Origin: Casuarius casuarius | Lineage: Eukaryota; Chordata; Aves; Casuariiformes; Casuariidae | Direction of reading: 5' to 3' | NCBI GenBank assembly: GCA_003342895.1 | Contig: PTFA01000158.1 | Coordinates: 124,001 to 188,000 of the forward strand | DNA length: 64,000 nucleotides | Shown here: in pieces, positions 12,641 to 24,370 of the stretch | Position numbering within the stretch: position 1 is the first letter of the stretch | Layout of the letters: each line of letters begins with the position of its first letter | Translations under genes and position numbers: made by a program | The notes under the pieces: model-generated | Seen by the model: the letters and a program-made list of their open reading frames with translations, nothing else | Databases searched by the model: none | What the model was told of the DNA's origin: nothing

Positions 12641-13106
12641 GAGAAGTGTGTACTCACCTACAAAGAGGGTACCTGTAAAAATACCTTAAATAGACTGCAA
12701 ATCCATGAGTGTAACCCCACGTACCTGAGAATACGTGCTGTTCTTGGGTGACCTGTTGGGTACTCAGAGATCTTTAGAAATGGTCCTGTCTGGAAAGTGG
12801 GTTGGCATCACTCCCTCTCCGTGCTGTTGCCTGGGATGCTCCAAAGAGCAAGACCCCATGAACTGCACCTCCAGCACCTGGAATAGCCATCATCCTGTGC
12901 ATTACACTGGTCTGCTTGAAGGAAGAGGATTGTGGGGGTTTGCTTCCAGCCTTGAGCTTGGAAGCTTTCCAGGCTTGAGCTGCCTGGTAAGAGCTGAACC
13001 CCCCAGCCCAATGCCATTTCTTTAGTTCAAGAGAGCAAGCACTGGTCTAGGAAAGCCAAATACAGGGTGCTCATGTCTTGTTTAGGGAATGGCAATACCA
13101 TGGCTG

Positions 13107-13164
13107 AGACTTAGAGGTCCCAAGGGCCACTGACAAGACTTAGAGGTCCCAAGGGCCACTGACC
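13107..13164. repeat. Near-perfect tandem duplication, 29-bp unit
   Basis: Two adjacent copies of a unit starting AGACTTAGAGGTCCCAAGGG, at 13107-13135 and 13136-13164. They are essentially identical, which suggests a recent slippage-type duplication inside the intron. Confidence 0.93.
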
Positions 13165-13234
13165 AGGTTCATCTGAGGTGCGTTATAAATTGTTGCAAGC
13201 CTGTTTAGGGGCTAACGTGTTACCTTGTGGGCAG

Positions 13235-13350
13235 AGTTTGGTCGAGTTTGAGGAGACCCTGGTTTCTATTCCTAGTCCTGGAGTCAGCCCAAAGGGCTTG
13301 AGCAAACTCCATAACCTGTCAGCCTCAGTTTCTGCCTTTTTTTGCGGGAT
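13235..13350 (+). mobile_element. MIR-like SINE fragment, plus strand
   Basis: GACCCTGGTTTCTATTCC, then GGCTTGAGCAAACTCCATAA, then CTGTCAGCCTCAGTTTCTGC. This resembles the MIR head, the gggcaagttacttaac block and the cctcagtttcc block in order. The region after 13350 is not alignable by eye. Confidence 0.55.
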
Positions 13351-15850
13351 ATGCCATGGCGAGGAGCCCAAGCGTACAGCCCTCCAGGGCCCCTATGGAA
13401 GACTGTATGCCTTAGCCCTGGCTCCATGAATGAGGGGTGAAATTCGAGTTCATTTTTCCCAGATGCCACCAGATGGCATCGCAGGATCAGCAGTGACAGA
13501 GCTCTGCCTCTGAAAGACCTTAAGAATAACAGGGATAGCCATATTTTTATGTTTTCGGGTAATTGGCTGAAAATGTTTAAAACTTATCTCAGAAAGCAGA
13601 GCGATATTCAAAATGCTTTTGTGCAGAGAGACGAAATGAATCATAGCTGAATCCTGAAGGCAAATAGGAGAATAATGGAAAATGTTATGAGTAGACAATG
13701 ACAAAATGTTTCAAGTAGCAAAAAATGAATTAAATTATAGTGTTAAATTTATGATAAACTGTTTCCCCCTCCCCCAAAGTGGGATTTTTTTTTTTTTTTA
13801 GTGCTGGTTTCTTCTTGAAATAATTCATTATGCTCTTGTGATTAACTACTAAACTAAAAAAAAAAAATCCTTCTTGATTCTGTGTCTTTAAAATATAGTA
13901 ATGTAAACATCAGCAATATATGGTCTTCAGTATGACAGAATATATCCTTACCTCTCATCTTGTCATATTATTAAGTCTAATCTAAACATTATTAAATAGC
14001 ATTTTGAATACTAATTGACATGTAATACTGGAAATGAGGTGCAATTATACTAACTGATTTGTTTAAAATCTTCCAAGAAGTCTGGGCCAAGACTGGACTT
14101 AGAAGCTGCTTGAACTCTGATCTAACCCCAAGTTCTCTATCTATTAGGGAAATGCAGTCTCTAGTATAAATAAAACGTAATGTTCCTTGATGCCATCCTT
14201 GCACTGTAAAATTCGACTTCCCATCGTAAAGGTTATATTGCCTATTAAAATTAGGCAATATTTTGTTGTTTAATAAAAATCACCTTCCTGTGCACAAATG
14301 ATTTCCAAGAGCCGTAACGCCACACATTGTGCATACTAGAGAGAACAGGTTGCACTGTGAGGGTGCATGTAGTACTTAAAAGAAACCATTGCTTCCATTT
14401 TTCCTACTGCCTAACCTGAATTGGATGAATGAAGTTAACCGAATTCTGTATGATGTTCCTCTTGATCTAGCATAGTACCAGGATATATTCATATAAGGGG
14501 AAAGACGGTGTTTTTTCCTCCCCTGCTACTTCCTGAGAATCAAATAAGTATGTCCTGGGGAAAGGGCTGGCAGAGCTATCCTGTGGGATTTTCTGTTGCT
14601 GGCTGATTACATTATCTGTGGTGAGTATGCAACACTGGTATATGAACATCTCAGTTCTCTACTGCCTCTGGTCTTTTGTACAAAGTTCTCCCTGGTAGAG
14701 GGAAGGTGATCTTTTACATTGATCAAATTTTGCCTTGTGTCAGTGCGTTGTCCTGCTATCATTTTCATGAGGAGATGTTTTCTTTCCCTTACAAACAGTT
14801 TAGACACTTCTCTTTCCACCCAGTTCCTCTCACTTCTCCTCCCGCACAACTGCTGCCCGCCTTCTCACTCACACCTGTAGCAAAAATATGCATTCAAACA
14901 ATGTATGTTCTGCAATTTCTGCTCCAAAATGTGCTGCGTAAAGAGCAGGATAGAGTGTAAGAACTCTGTGCCTTTTTATAGCAAATATTTATGCTTCCTT
15001 TTGCTGCAGTTAGAAGTGACCTTCAGGTTGACTTCCCTTACTCTGGTACAGGGAAGCTTTCAGGTTTTCTAATTTAAAACCACTTTTTGTACATGGTAAA
15101 AGCAGTAAAACTACTCAGGACAAAGACTGCATTTTGTTACCTAGTTACAAAACTAAGAAAAAAGGAAATACCATTTGGTTTTGCTTCTCAAAATAATTCT
15201 TTTCTTTTTTTTTTTCAAATTGCAACTGTTTTGAAAAATATTTCAACTCTTTCCACTGGGCACATGCCCAAAATGGGCTTTATGATGGAGATCTCTATAA
15301 GGCCTGGAATCCTTTCTCCATGGAACATCAGCTCACCGCTCTTTGGCTTTGTGAAATAGTTTTAGGTTTATAGTAGATACTCCCTTTGCCTTTTCTACAG
15401 GATTTATTTGCAGAGGCATTGGCTGTATACTTAAGATGCTTTTTTCTCTGTGGTGTTGTGGATGATGTATGACTCTGTCGTCTCGCATGGAAGGGTCTAT
15501 CAAATTCTGCAGCCCGTAGTTGCATTTGTCCGTGTAATTGGAGAGTCCCTTTTTTTAACATTAAACTTAACTGTTTAGCCAATAGGAAAAATATAATTAT
15601 GTAAACTTGCTCTAATGTATATACCATTATATATCATATATGGGGAATTTTAGTATGTAATCAGCACAGTGACTTAAACTGGTATATTAATTCACATGAA
15701 CTGTTTTAGAGAAGTAGAAGTTGTTCAGAAAATCAATGGAAGAAGTGGTTGCAAAGCTTTTCCAAATGATAATTACTGCATGCTAGGTGATGTGTGTGAT
15801 AAATCTGAAAAAGAAAATCTTTGTGGAGAGAAAAAGGAGATAAGAACACA

Positions 15851-15955
15851 GATGCTGCCAGCAGGATGACACCAACTAGAAAGTAACATAGGTTAAGCTT
15901 CTTATGAGCAAATAGTGGATTAATCCAAGTTCAGGCTTTGTTAATACTGGGAAAT
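15851..15955 (+). repeat. Dispersed direct repeat, copy A
   Basis: About 105 bases starting GATGCTGCCAGCAGGATGAC and ending near GTTAATACTGGGAAAT. It is clearly related to 17331-17436: both carry GATTAATCCAAG, then TCAGGCTTTGTT, at matching spacing. The family is not recognised. The two copies bracket the CR1 reverse-transcriptase remnant. Confidence 0.75.
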
Positions 15956-16299
15956 GAGTAGAACAGGGCATACAACCCTTTAGGCTCCCTCTGTCGCTAA
16001 CAGAAAGATATAGCTGCTTCTGGAGTATGATTTACCTTATCCTAAAGTAGACATTTTACACAGGTCAGATGAGCATTGTGGTGTAGAAGTGTATATTTCT
16101 TCCTACTGATTACAGATAGTTTGGGGCGACTTCCCAAATAAAATCTTATTCAAACTGGCCAAAAAAGTTCATGAATATTTTTAGTAGAGAATATGGAGAA
16201 AGCAAGTATAACATAGATACTTCCAGATTTTGTTCTGATCAGCAAGGAAGAACTGCCTGAAAATTGAAAAATGAAATGCAGCTTGCACATAGTGGCATA

Positions 16300-17200
16300 G
16301 GTTTTGATTTTTATTGAAAGAGAATGAGGAAGTACAGAAGGATAAGAAACATGAGCTTCAAAACCAGATTGCTATGTATTCAGAGTTGATGTGGAAAATC
16401 TCACAGGGAGCAAGTTTTAAAGTAAAAGGGAACTCAAAAGTGGTAGCTGTTTATTTAAGAAAGACTATTAAAAGCACAGCAAAAAAGGAAAGATAGGAAG
16501 CAGTGAACTGAGATAACGTGAGAGCCTTTTGATGGTCTGAAACTCAAGGAAGAAACAGAAAGAGTGGAAGCTAGGTCAAGTTACTATTGTTCTAAAAACC
16601 AAAGTTCTCATTTTTTTTTTAATTTTAGGTAGCTTTTGGGGACAAAGTCAAAAGGGCAAGATATAAAATGAACTCTAATTAGCAAAGATTAGAAAAAGTA
16701 TTAAGAAAATACTTGATGAGAGAGAAAAAAACAAGGAATACATGAAGTTCTAAATAGTTGGAGGAAACAATGTTTAAAGGTGAGACTGGGAAAGCTGAAA
16801 GGTTTAGTGCATTTTTTTGCTTTTGCATCTTTAAAAAAGGGTTCATGATCATCCTGTTAGAGCAGTAATGAAGACACAAGGAGAGCAGTCTTTAAACTAG
16901 GCAAAAACCTAATACTTAGTAAGTATCTCAAGAAAGATGCTTAAAAAACAGCTGAAATTCATCCCTGAGTACCTAAGGAATTATTTCAAGCAGACCATTA
17001 GACATTTTTTTTAGAGAAGTCAAGGAATATTTGGAATTACAGACCAGTTTGCCCAATTTTCCATGGAAAACTACTGGGAAAAAGAATCTATTTAGTTGTA
17101 AACACCTAGAATACAATAAAGGAATTTGTAATAGTCACTATGAATTTTTCAAGCATAAACTGTCAAGCATAATTTCATGCCTGAAAGGACAACAGACCTT
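16300..17200 (+). pseudogene. Decayed CR1-type LINE, reverse-transcriptase remnant
   Basis: An A-rich stretch on the + strand whose 3' half still resembles the start of a CR1/L3-clade reverse transcriptase. From about 17035 one frame reads NYRPVCPIFHGKLLGK, matching the CR1 NYRPVSLTS..PGK block. After a frame change, 17109-17188 reads LEYNKGICNSHYEFFKHKLS, matching the LEDNKVISNSQHGFxKxKS block that follows it. The frame shift and stop codons show a long-dead copy. The upstream A-rich part fits the region between endonuclease and RT, but no motif proves it, so the left edge is approximate. The catalytic YxDD region is not found downstream, so the copy is also truncated. Confidence 0.7.
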
Positions 17201-17330
17201 GTGCCTGGGGAAAAAGCAATAGATGTTATTTTACAACAAACTTGCTACCCCTGTGAGTTCCCTATCAACATCTTCATATAGTGGTGGACCACAAGTCCCC
17301 CAAAAGTTAGGGAAAAAGAGAAAAAGCAAA

Positions 17331-17436
17331 GATGCTGTCATGGCAGGATTACAACAATGGGAAGATCAGGGGAATGAAGCTTCTGAGCAAACAGTTGATT
17401 AATCCAAGCTCAGGCTTTGTTCACAACATTGGGAAT
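17331..17436 (+). repeat. Dispersed direct repeat, copy B
   Basis: About 106 bases starting GATGCTGTCATGGCAGGATT and ending near AACATTGGGAAT. It is the partner of 15851-15955, same orientation, 1480 bases downstream. The closest match is the 3' half (GATTAATCCAAGCTCAGGCT); the middle is diverged. Confidence 0.75.
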
Positions 17437-19300
17437 TTCTGGGATTTCTGGAGGAGTTAGAAACGGCAACAGGTCTAAAAGTCTTCTACTGATCTGTTTT
17501 TCTGTGGGACTTTCTGGGTGCACAATGCTTCACCTTTCCAAATTAACTCAGTTTCACTTTTTACAACACATGCATAATCTAGAGATGTATGTCAAGTACT
17601 TGCTTTCATCATGCTGGCTCAAAAACTTCAGAGGGACAAAACTGAATCACTCATGCACCCCAAATCTCTGTATAATGAGAGGAGAATTTTAGAGTTACAG
17701 AAGGCAATTGGACACCTAACTAACAGAAGCTGGGTGCAAATGCAAATTTTTGCCTTTGAAAACCCTGTCTTATATCTGTTTAAAGAAATGACTTATTCTG
17801 AAAAAAACTGTCACTGTTTCCATGAAGCTCTGGAGTGCAAAGCCCATGTCAGGAAAGCCGTAGCATCCTCCTTGACCGTAAAAATTCACGTTAATGAAGT
17901 GTGAGATGTGTCTATGTAAACATTACCATCTGGAAATACTTACCCTTAGAGAAGAGCTCTGGTAGAAAACTGTTATTTTGGTGTTGTTGGTAAATAGATA
18001 TGATCTGATGGCTGGAAGTTGACCCATTCAGCCTCAAAACTTGATGCACTTGTTTTGTAGTCAGGGTATTTAGGTTACATTTCCATAGAAGCTGGTAGAC
18101 TTGTCACTATGGGTCGTCAAAATAAAATAGATAACTTTCTAAAACACAAGCCTAATACAGCTTCTAGGGAAAAAATTACTGTCTATGTATACTGGAATGC
18201 AATGTATGCTAGGTGATTATAGAGCTCCCTTTGGCTTTTATATTAATTTAGGAATATTTCTTCCTGCTGGATGTCTCTCTGTCTCCCTCCCTCCCTCTAG
18301 ATTTATGCAATATATAAAATATTATGCAATTGCCTCGGTGCAGTAACTGCTTTCTAACTTAACTCTGATAGTTCAAAGTGCATGATTAGAACCTAATAAA
18401 TTATACTAACAATCCTCATGAGTAAGACATGTCTTTTTTGCCAAGCAGTGTTAGCTATCAGACCTGTCAGTTATGTGTCACACAAAGCTAGTAAATCGCC
18501 CTAGACTACAGACTGTGTATTTTTGCTATGATGAAATCGTCAGTGGCTTCTAAAACATTCATTTTTCAGTTACCTCAATGAGGAGAAATGATCTTTCTCA
18601 TTGCAGACTGGATACTCGTCGGCTCCTAATAGTTTAAGGAGGAGTTCACGTTAAGTTCAAACATTCTAAATTAGCAAATTTTGTTATATGACTGCCAGAC
18701 AGAATTATGTCACATCTGATATACTGAGGAGTTGGGATGAGCTTTTCACCCTCTAGTATAGCCTCACCATCAGCCTCACAAAGAAGGGAAACTAAAACCA
18801 CAGATTTGAAAGCCAAAATTGTTACTGCTAGACAAAATGGCTCCATCCCTGAGCTCTGTTCATTCACAAATTTGCCTCAGGATGGAGTTTTGTGTTGTAC
18901 TTAGACTAACTAGACTCCAGGCATTATTCTGCTCTATTGACCAGTAAGTTTGGGGTTCTTGAGTGATTTAAAAAATGATCATATGACTTGAGCTGCATAA
19001 TAATAGAATTTGGCCATCCATGAAATAGGGTATTTGAGGGATATCTGCAGTAATATGATGAAGGAGATGTTGGAGATGTTTTTGAAAGAAGCAACTAGAT
19101 ATACCCTTTTCCTGAACAAGGAAGCCCTCTAGGCCAATAGCAGTAGCAAAGGCAAAAATATTTACAGAATAAAAGGGGTCATTTCCTTTTCATTGGTTTT
19201 AAAAGACATGCTGTTAGGACCCGGGGTCATAGAGATCCAGGTTTCGTGATTCCCTTGGGCTAAATTAAGGTAAAAGGATGCCAAAGTATCGGTTACCTGC

Positions 19301-19306
19301 TTTATT
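19301..19306 (-). promoter_or_regulatory. Polyadenylation signal AATAAA in the LTR
   Basis: TTTATT on the + strand reads AATAAA on the minus strand, about 90 bases before the LTR's 3' boundary, where a retroviral poly(A) signal can lie. Function is inferred from position only. Confidence 0.5.
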
Positions 19307-20068
19307 CATTAACATGAACTTAGAAACAACATTAACTTAGAGGCAGCCTGAACCTGGAAAGCGTAAATGGTCGGCAATGGGTTCTATTGAAATGTTTATG
19401 AGAAGAAACAAAGAGAACAGGAGTGAAAGACAGAGGAAGAGATAGTCACCACCCTTGGATCCAGCAGTGTCAGTGATGGATGCAGCAGCCCTCTGGCGGT
19501 GGGCGTCCGTGCAGTAATTACAGCTGGAGCTGGGTGCCTCCAGAGAGGGAACCCAAACAAAGAAATCCCTGGGCAATTATAACTTTTCAGTCTAAGCTCT
19601 CCACCCCTAACGTGGTAGTTCAGACCAATAGTAATATTCAAGTCTGGGGTCTCCTGCTCCTTATTGGGCCTCATCGCTGTCCCTAGGCAGGCTGTGTCTT
19701 TCCTTAGCTTTACTGTTGCAGTTTATGCTGACGGATGTGTCTTCGCTCCTTGTTGGGTCCTGCTGTTGTCTCTCAAGGTCCTGAGGAGGAGGAGGTAATT
19801 CCAGAGCACAACAACTAACACTGCCCCAGCAGTGAGAGGAGGCTTTGTCCCTCAAGGTCCTGATGCCCTGCACAGGCCTTATTTCAAAATCTTGACACCC
19901 CTTTTGGAGTGTGAGACACAGGAACACAGATTGCTTGTAACTCCTTTATCTCCCCAGCTTGAACCAGCTCTGGGGCCCTTTCTTACCGAACTAGGTGAAA
20001 GAAAGTTCCTCCTGTTATCTGAGTGCAGCCTAAGGCTTCCGCAAATGTAGCTGCTCATGCTAAGCAAG

Positions 20069-20075
20069 TTTTATA
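20069..20075 (-). promoter_or_regulatory. TATA box of the LTR promoter
   Basis: Minus strand CTATAAAAC lies about 390 bases from the LTR 5' end, in the expected U3 position. Transcription would run antisense to DLG2. Activity cannot be judged from sequence. Confidence 0.5.
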
Positions 20076-23000
20076 GAAGCTGCACTAAGTGGCTGCCTCT
20101 AGACAGTTTCAGTTCGATAGCTTCCTTAACACTGGGCACATGCTGATATTTGTGGCTGTGCCATGCGCAGCCCACCCTCCTGGAACCTTCCAGAAATGGT
20201 CCAGGGGCTTCCCGGGGTCTCTGGTGGTCTCTGCCCCCAACGTTGCAACGTCAGGGCCAATCAGGAAGTGGGACACCTCCCCCCCTCCCCCCACATTGCC
20301 CAACTGCGACGGGTTCCAGAAGCTTCTCCCGGGCAGGGGCAGCCCCGCACCATGGTTTTCCGCACACCTCCTTCACAGGCTGCCACTGCCATGCAGAACT
20401 GGCTTACAAAAACTGGTCTTGCGACAATGTTTGAGACATTAACAACTGGCTCTTACACATGTGTCATTTCAGACTGTGGAACATCAACTATTCAAAGTAT
20501 GTATGTCGCATAATCCTAATCTATAGAGCCACAAATTAACTGTGAATGTTGTGATTCCAGCTGTTTTAATAGGAAAACATGAACATTTAACACTTCATCT
20601 AGAACTGAACATTTCCATTAGGTAGACAAGCACTGATAGGTTTCCTCATAGTCACGGGACTGAATTCAGTACAGATGTGCAGTGACACAAGCCAATGGCC
20701 ACCTCAGTGTTACAGCTTTTCACAGGTCACATTACCATATTCTGTGGACATATATAAGACTGTCAAGTAGCGATCAGGGTATGGATTTCAGTTCTTAAAT
20801 TTGCCAGTGTCTCACTGCTTGGGGTCACACAAGTCACCAGTGCCTTTCTGTTTCTAAGCAACCTCTAAATTTGATTCACCTTTGTATTTCAGTTCCTGAG
20901 TAGCTGCTTCAGCCAGCTCGCTGGCTTCAGCTTGAAGTACAGTTTTTCATCATCTTCAGCTTGTAAGGTATTTGTTAAAATGGAAATCTTTACTTCATTT
21001 CAGAAGCAGGAGAATTGCAATAATTATTTCTGTTTATATCATCCTTTGAAATTCAAATGTAAGCTAGAAACACTGAAGCATCATGAACAAAACTGATCAA
21101 TGATAGTGTAGCTATATCTGTATACTGGAAGAAAAAAATTGCTTTAACAACTTGGCTTGGCAGAAACCAAGGTATGATAGGGAAATGCCTAAATGTCCCA
21201 GGATGAGCGCAGGAGACAGGGAAATCCAAGTGCTGAAAATAGAAGTAGGGAGAAAGATGATTAATTCAGAGGAGGCAGGAAAGAGAGTGGAAGTAATAGT
21301 CATATAAAAAGTAAAAGCTGTAGGAGGGAGGAGGGGCAATTTGGTGTCAGCTTGGAGTAGGAAGTCTGAAGACAGAAGAAATTGCAGAGGAGAGTGAATG
21401 TGTGAAAGCAGTCTTTGACTGAAAAGATGACACTGTAGTGAGATGCATGAGATAGGTGGTGGCAGAAAGACGAGGGCGCTTGAGTGACCAGGCAGGAGGA
21501 GGGAAGGTAGAAAAGCAGCAGCTAGGTTTGAATTTAAATGCTGATGATGAGTTCTCCATTTTAACACAAATGAGGATTGTTACTTATTCAGTGTTGTATT
21601 TGATTAATGAGGGGTTAATGTATAATGTTAATGAAAAAGCCAATATCTATATTTATTTCAAAATTAGTTAATATATATTGGCCTGTGCTATTACCTAGCA
21701 CAGTAGTCATATATGATATTTGTCATTAGTAATAGCAGTTGCTATTGCTATGCACTTTGGCATTCTCGATGAGATAAAATGCCGTTGACCACCTTGTAAG
21801 CTGATGGATGACTTCCAGCCCAGGTTAGTAACAGAATTAGCTGGTAGCTATTTAGTGACCTGAATGAAATAAGTTTCATGTCCATTCAGGCTCCACTGAG
21901 CCTATGTGTCCTTTGCAAAAGCCAGAATTTATTTCAAACCCAGTTTAAACAAGTTCTGAGGAATTCTGATGAAGTGAGAAGAAATAGCTCTTAAGGTTAT
22001 CATTGGAGTGAACATTACTTAAATTACTTCAGTCTCAAAGTCTGCCAATCTGGCATCATTCACAAATGCTACATTCATGTGGAAAGCATCTTTACTATAA
22101 GAAGAATTTCTTGTACAGTTTTGGATAATAAAAAATCTTTGACTATGGTTATAGGCTTAACAGGTACTATTTGGAATGATTCATGTGTTCTGGTGAGTCA
22201 TAAAGCTTGTTAGTAGGAATTGCCCTACTATAAAAGGAAATGTGTGCAAGACACCACTTCCCTAATATAATATTAATTTTCTTACTGCTTCAGAGATGTA
22301 GAAGTGCTTTGATACCTCTTTCAGATGGCTCATCTTCCTCTTTAAACTTTCTGTTAGGAAAAGGCATACTAAATCACGTAGCTTGTACCACCACAGTGTT
22401 TCTTGTTTTTCAGAGAGAGATGAATTTGCTTTTTAAAGGCTGAGTTCATCAGAGCATAAAGACCAGCTTTCTAGAGGCAAAATCCATAACTCTAAGGTAG
22501 CAAGATGAGGAAAATTGAAAAGGTCATTAAAATTGTTAGCCCATAAAGAGAGAAACAGGATACTAGGCATGGAGAAGAGCAGACATGACACAATATTATA
22601 TTTTCAGTGGAGTTCAGGATGAGATAACCAGTGTAGTCTAAACTAAACAGTTTTAACTGATCAGAAGAAAATGCAGGTCCAGAAAAGATCAGGAGAAGTG
22701 AGAAAAGTGAGAGAAAAGCTGTAAGTGGGAGCCTGAGAATTTAAAAGAAGGTAAGTTGGAGAGCAAAGACTCTTCCTTCCCTGTGTATTTCTCATTTCTT
22801 TTTATTTCTAAACACTTTCTTCACTAGTAAGGCAAAACACTTTTATAGTAACATTCTTTTTTTTTTTTAATGGGAGTGACATCTCTCACATCAGTGCCAG
22901 TGCCTGGGTTTTCGTGTGAGCTGTCCACGGTGCTCAGTGCACTTAGACAAGCATTGCTCTCCTCTAACACAGGCGGTTGCGATTCTTACAGATGTTCAGC

Positions 23001-24280
23001 CTCCAGCTAGCTCTATTGGCATCGGCTTACAAAATGATGTCCTGTCAAAGCTGAAACACATTCATGCTCAGCAAAGAGCTGTAATTTGGCAGCATGCATG
23101 AGTTTCTTAGAATTCTTTTACTTTTCACTGGTATATATCAACTGTCATAGTTGTGCGGGCCTTTGTGTGGAACTGTTACACCACCTCCTGGTGAGAAAAG
23201 TCTCCCCTAGACATGTTCAGGGCAATCACCTCATGGTGAAGGTCATCTCTAATATGTATTTTTCCAATGTTCCATATCTCACTGGAAGAGCATGTTCCCA
23301 TCACACAAGAGATGATGGTGTATGTTTGCTTCCTAATGACAAATGAGGACCACCATGGTTCAGCTTCTCTCTCATGCCTTTTCTATTGCTCTTAGGAAAA
23401 CTTAAGAGTTTCCTAAAGTTAAGGCAGATGAGTAGGGTTCTTCATGTCTTTGCTTAATGCAGGCAATGGGAAGTCTGTCTGTAAGAGTTACCTTTTCCAC
23501 TCAAGCCTCTGTCTGTTTTTCAGACTCCACAAGCTCTTATTTTATGAGTTTAACAAACAAAAGAATTCAGCCGCTGTTTGAGAAATCTGCTCTGTTGTTC
23601 CACGGTACAGGAGTCTCATTTCTTTGCCATTTAATTTACTCTATAAAATCCCTGTGCAATGTTACTGAGAGTTCAAAGAAGAAATGAAAAACAATCTTCT
23701 ATGCTTCCTCTCCAAAGAAAGGAATTGTTTTTCCTTTCCAACTCAACAAGAGATCCCAAGTGTTCATTTAATTGCTGTGCAAACATATAATAAGGTGGCT
23801 TTAATACAGCAGATTATTCTGCTAACCTCCACTCTATTTGAATGACCTAGATATGAATCATGCTCAAGCTAATGTAACATGAGAAAACACTGTAGTAAGT
23901 CTTTAACTGGCACAGTTCAGAACGGAGCAAATTTGTGCTAATGTGGGCTACTCGATTAAATATTTTAAAGAGAATATAACTCTTCCAATTTGAAAAGAGT
24001 ATGTTTTATCCAAAATATATCTTTTATTTAGATTATGATTCCATGTGAAGTTAATAGTACTTTAGTTTGAATCAATGAAGTCAAGGGCAATTATTAAAAT
24101 TACTATGACCTATAGTTACATCTTTTTCTGTGTCTCAGTTTAGTTTTGTCTGTAGTTTTTCACTACAGTCTTTTGTTATAGCACTTGCCTTTGTTTGTAA
24201 GCTTTCTAACCACTTTTTTGTACAGTCTACAGAAGAGACAGACAGCTGTATAAGCTGCAGGCTTTTCTTATTTCCATTAT

Positions 24281-24370
24281 GTCAAATTCATTTTGGAATT
24301 AGGCATCAGAAATTGTGCAGTCAAATTCATTCTCGGCTAGGGCATCAAGATTGTGCAGTCAAGCTCAGAA
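24281..24370. repeat. Imperfect tandem repeat, about 39-bp unit, 2.3 copies
   Basis: Units start GTCAAATTCATT at 24281 and again at 24320, with a third partial start GTCAAGCTCA at 24358. Each unit contains GGCATCA and ends in ATTGTGCA. The copies differ by several substitutions and a short indel, so the duplication is not recent. Confidence 0.85.

Larger units (their letters stand above)
19212..20457 (-). mobile_element. Solo endogenous retrovirus LTR, minus strand, 1246 bp
   Basis: The segment begins TGTTAGGACC and ends GGCTCTTACA on the + strand: TG...CA termini with imperfect inverted ends (TGTTAG against TGTAAG). It is flanked by CATGC (19207-19211) and CATGT (20458-20462), a 5-bp target duplication with one mismatch. 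It is much richer in GC and CpG than its surroundings. Read on the minus strand it has a CCAAT-type GATTGG box near 20260, a TATAAAA box at 20069-20075 and an AATAAA signal at 19301-19306, in the right order for U3, R and U5. No gag, pol or env remnant adjoins it, so it looks like a recombined solo LTR. The family is not recognised. Confidence 0.75.

Noticed and set aside
20089..20513. Pro-rich open frames of about 95-117 codons on the + strand
   Set aside because: They lie in the GC-rich U3 part of the minus-strand LTR and are compositional artefacts.
21112..21567. 151-codon minus-strand open frame rich in Leu, Ser, Pro and Phe
   Set aside because: It is the complement of a purine-rich + strand stretch. 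Compositional bias removes stop codons and produces the low-complexity peptide.
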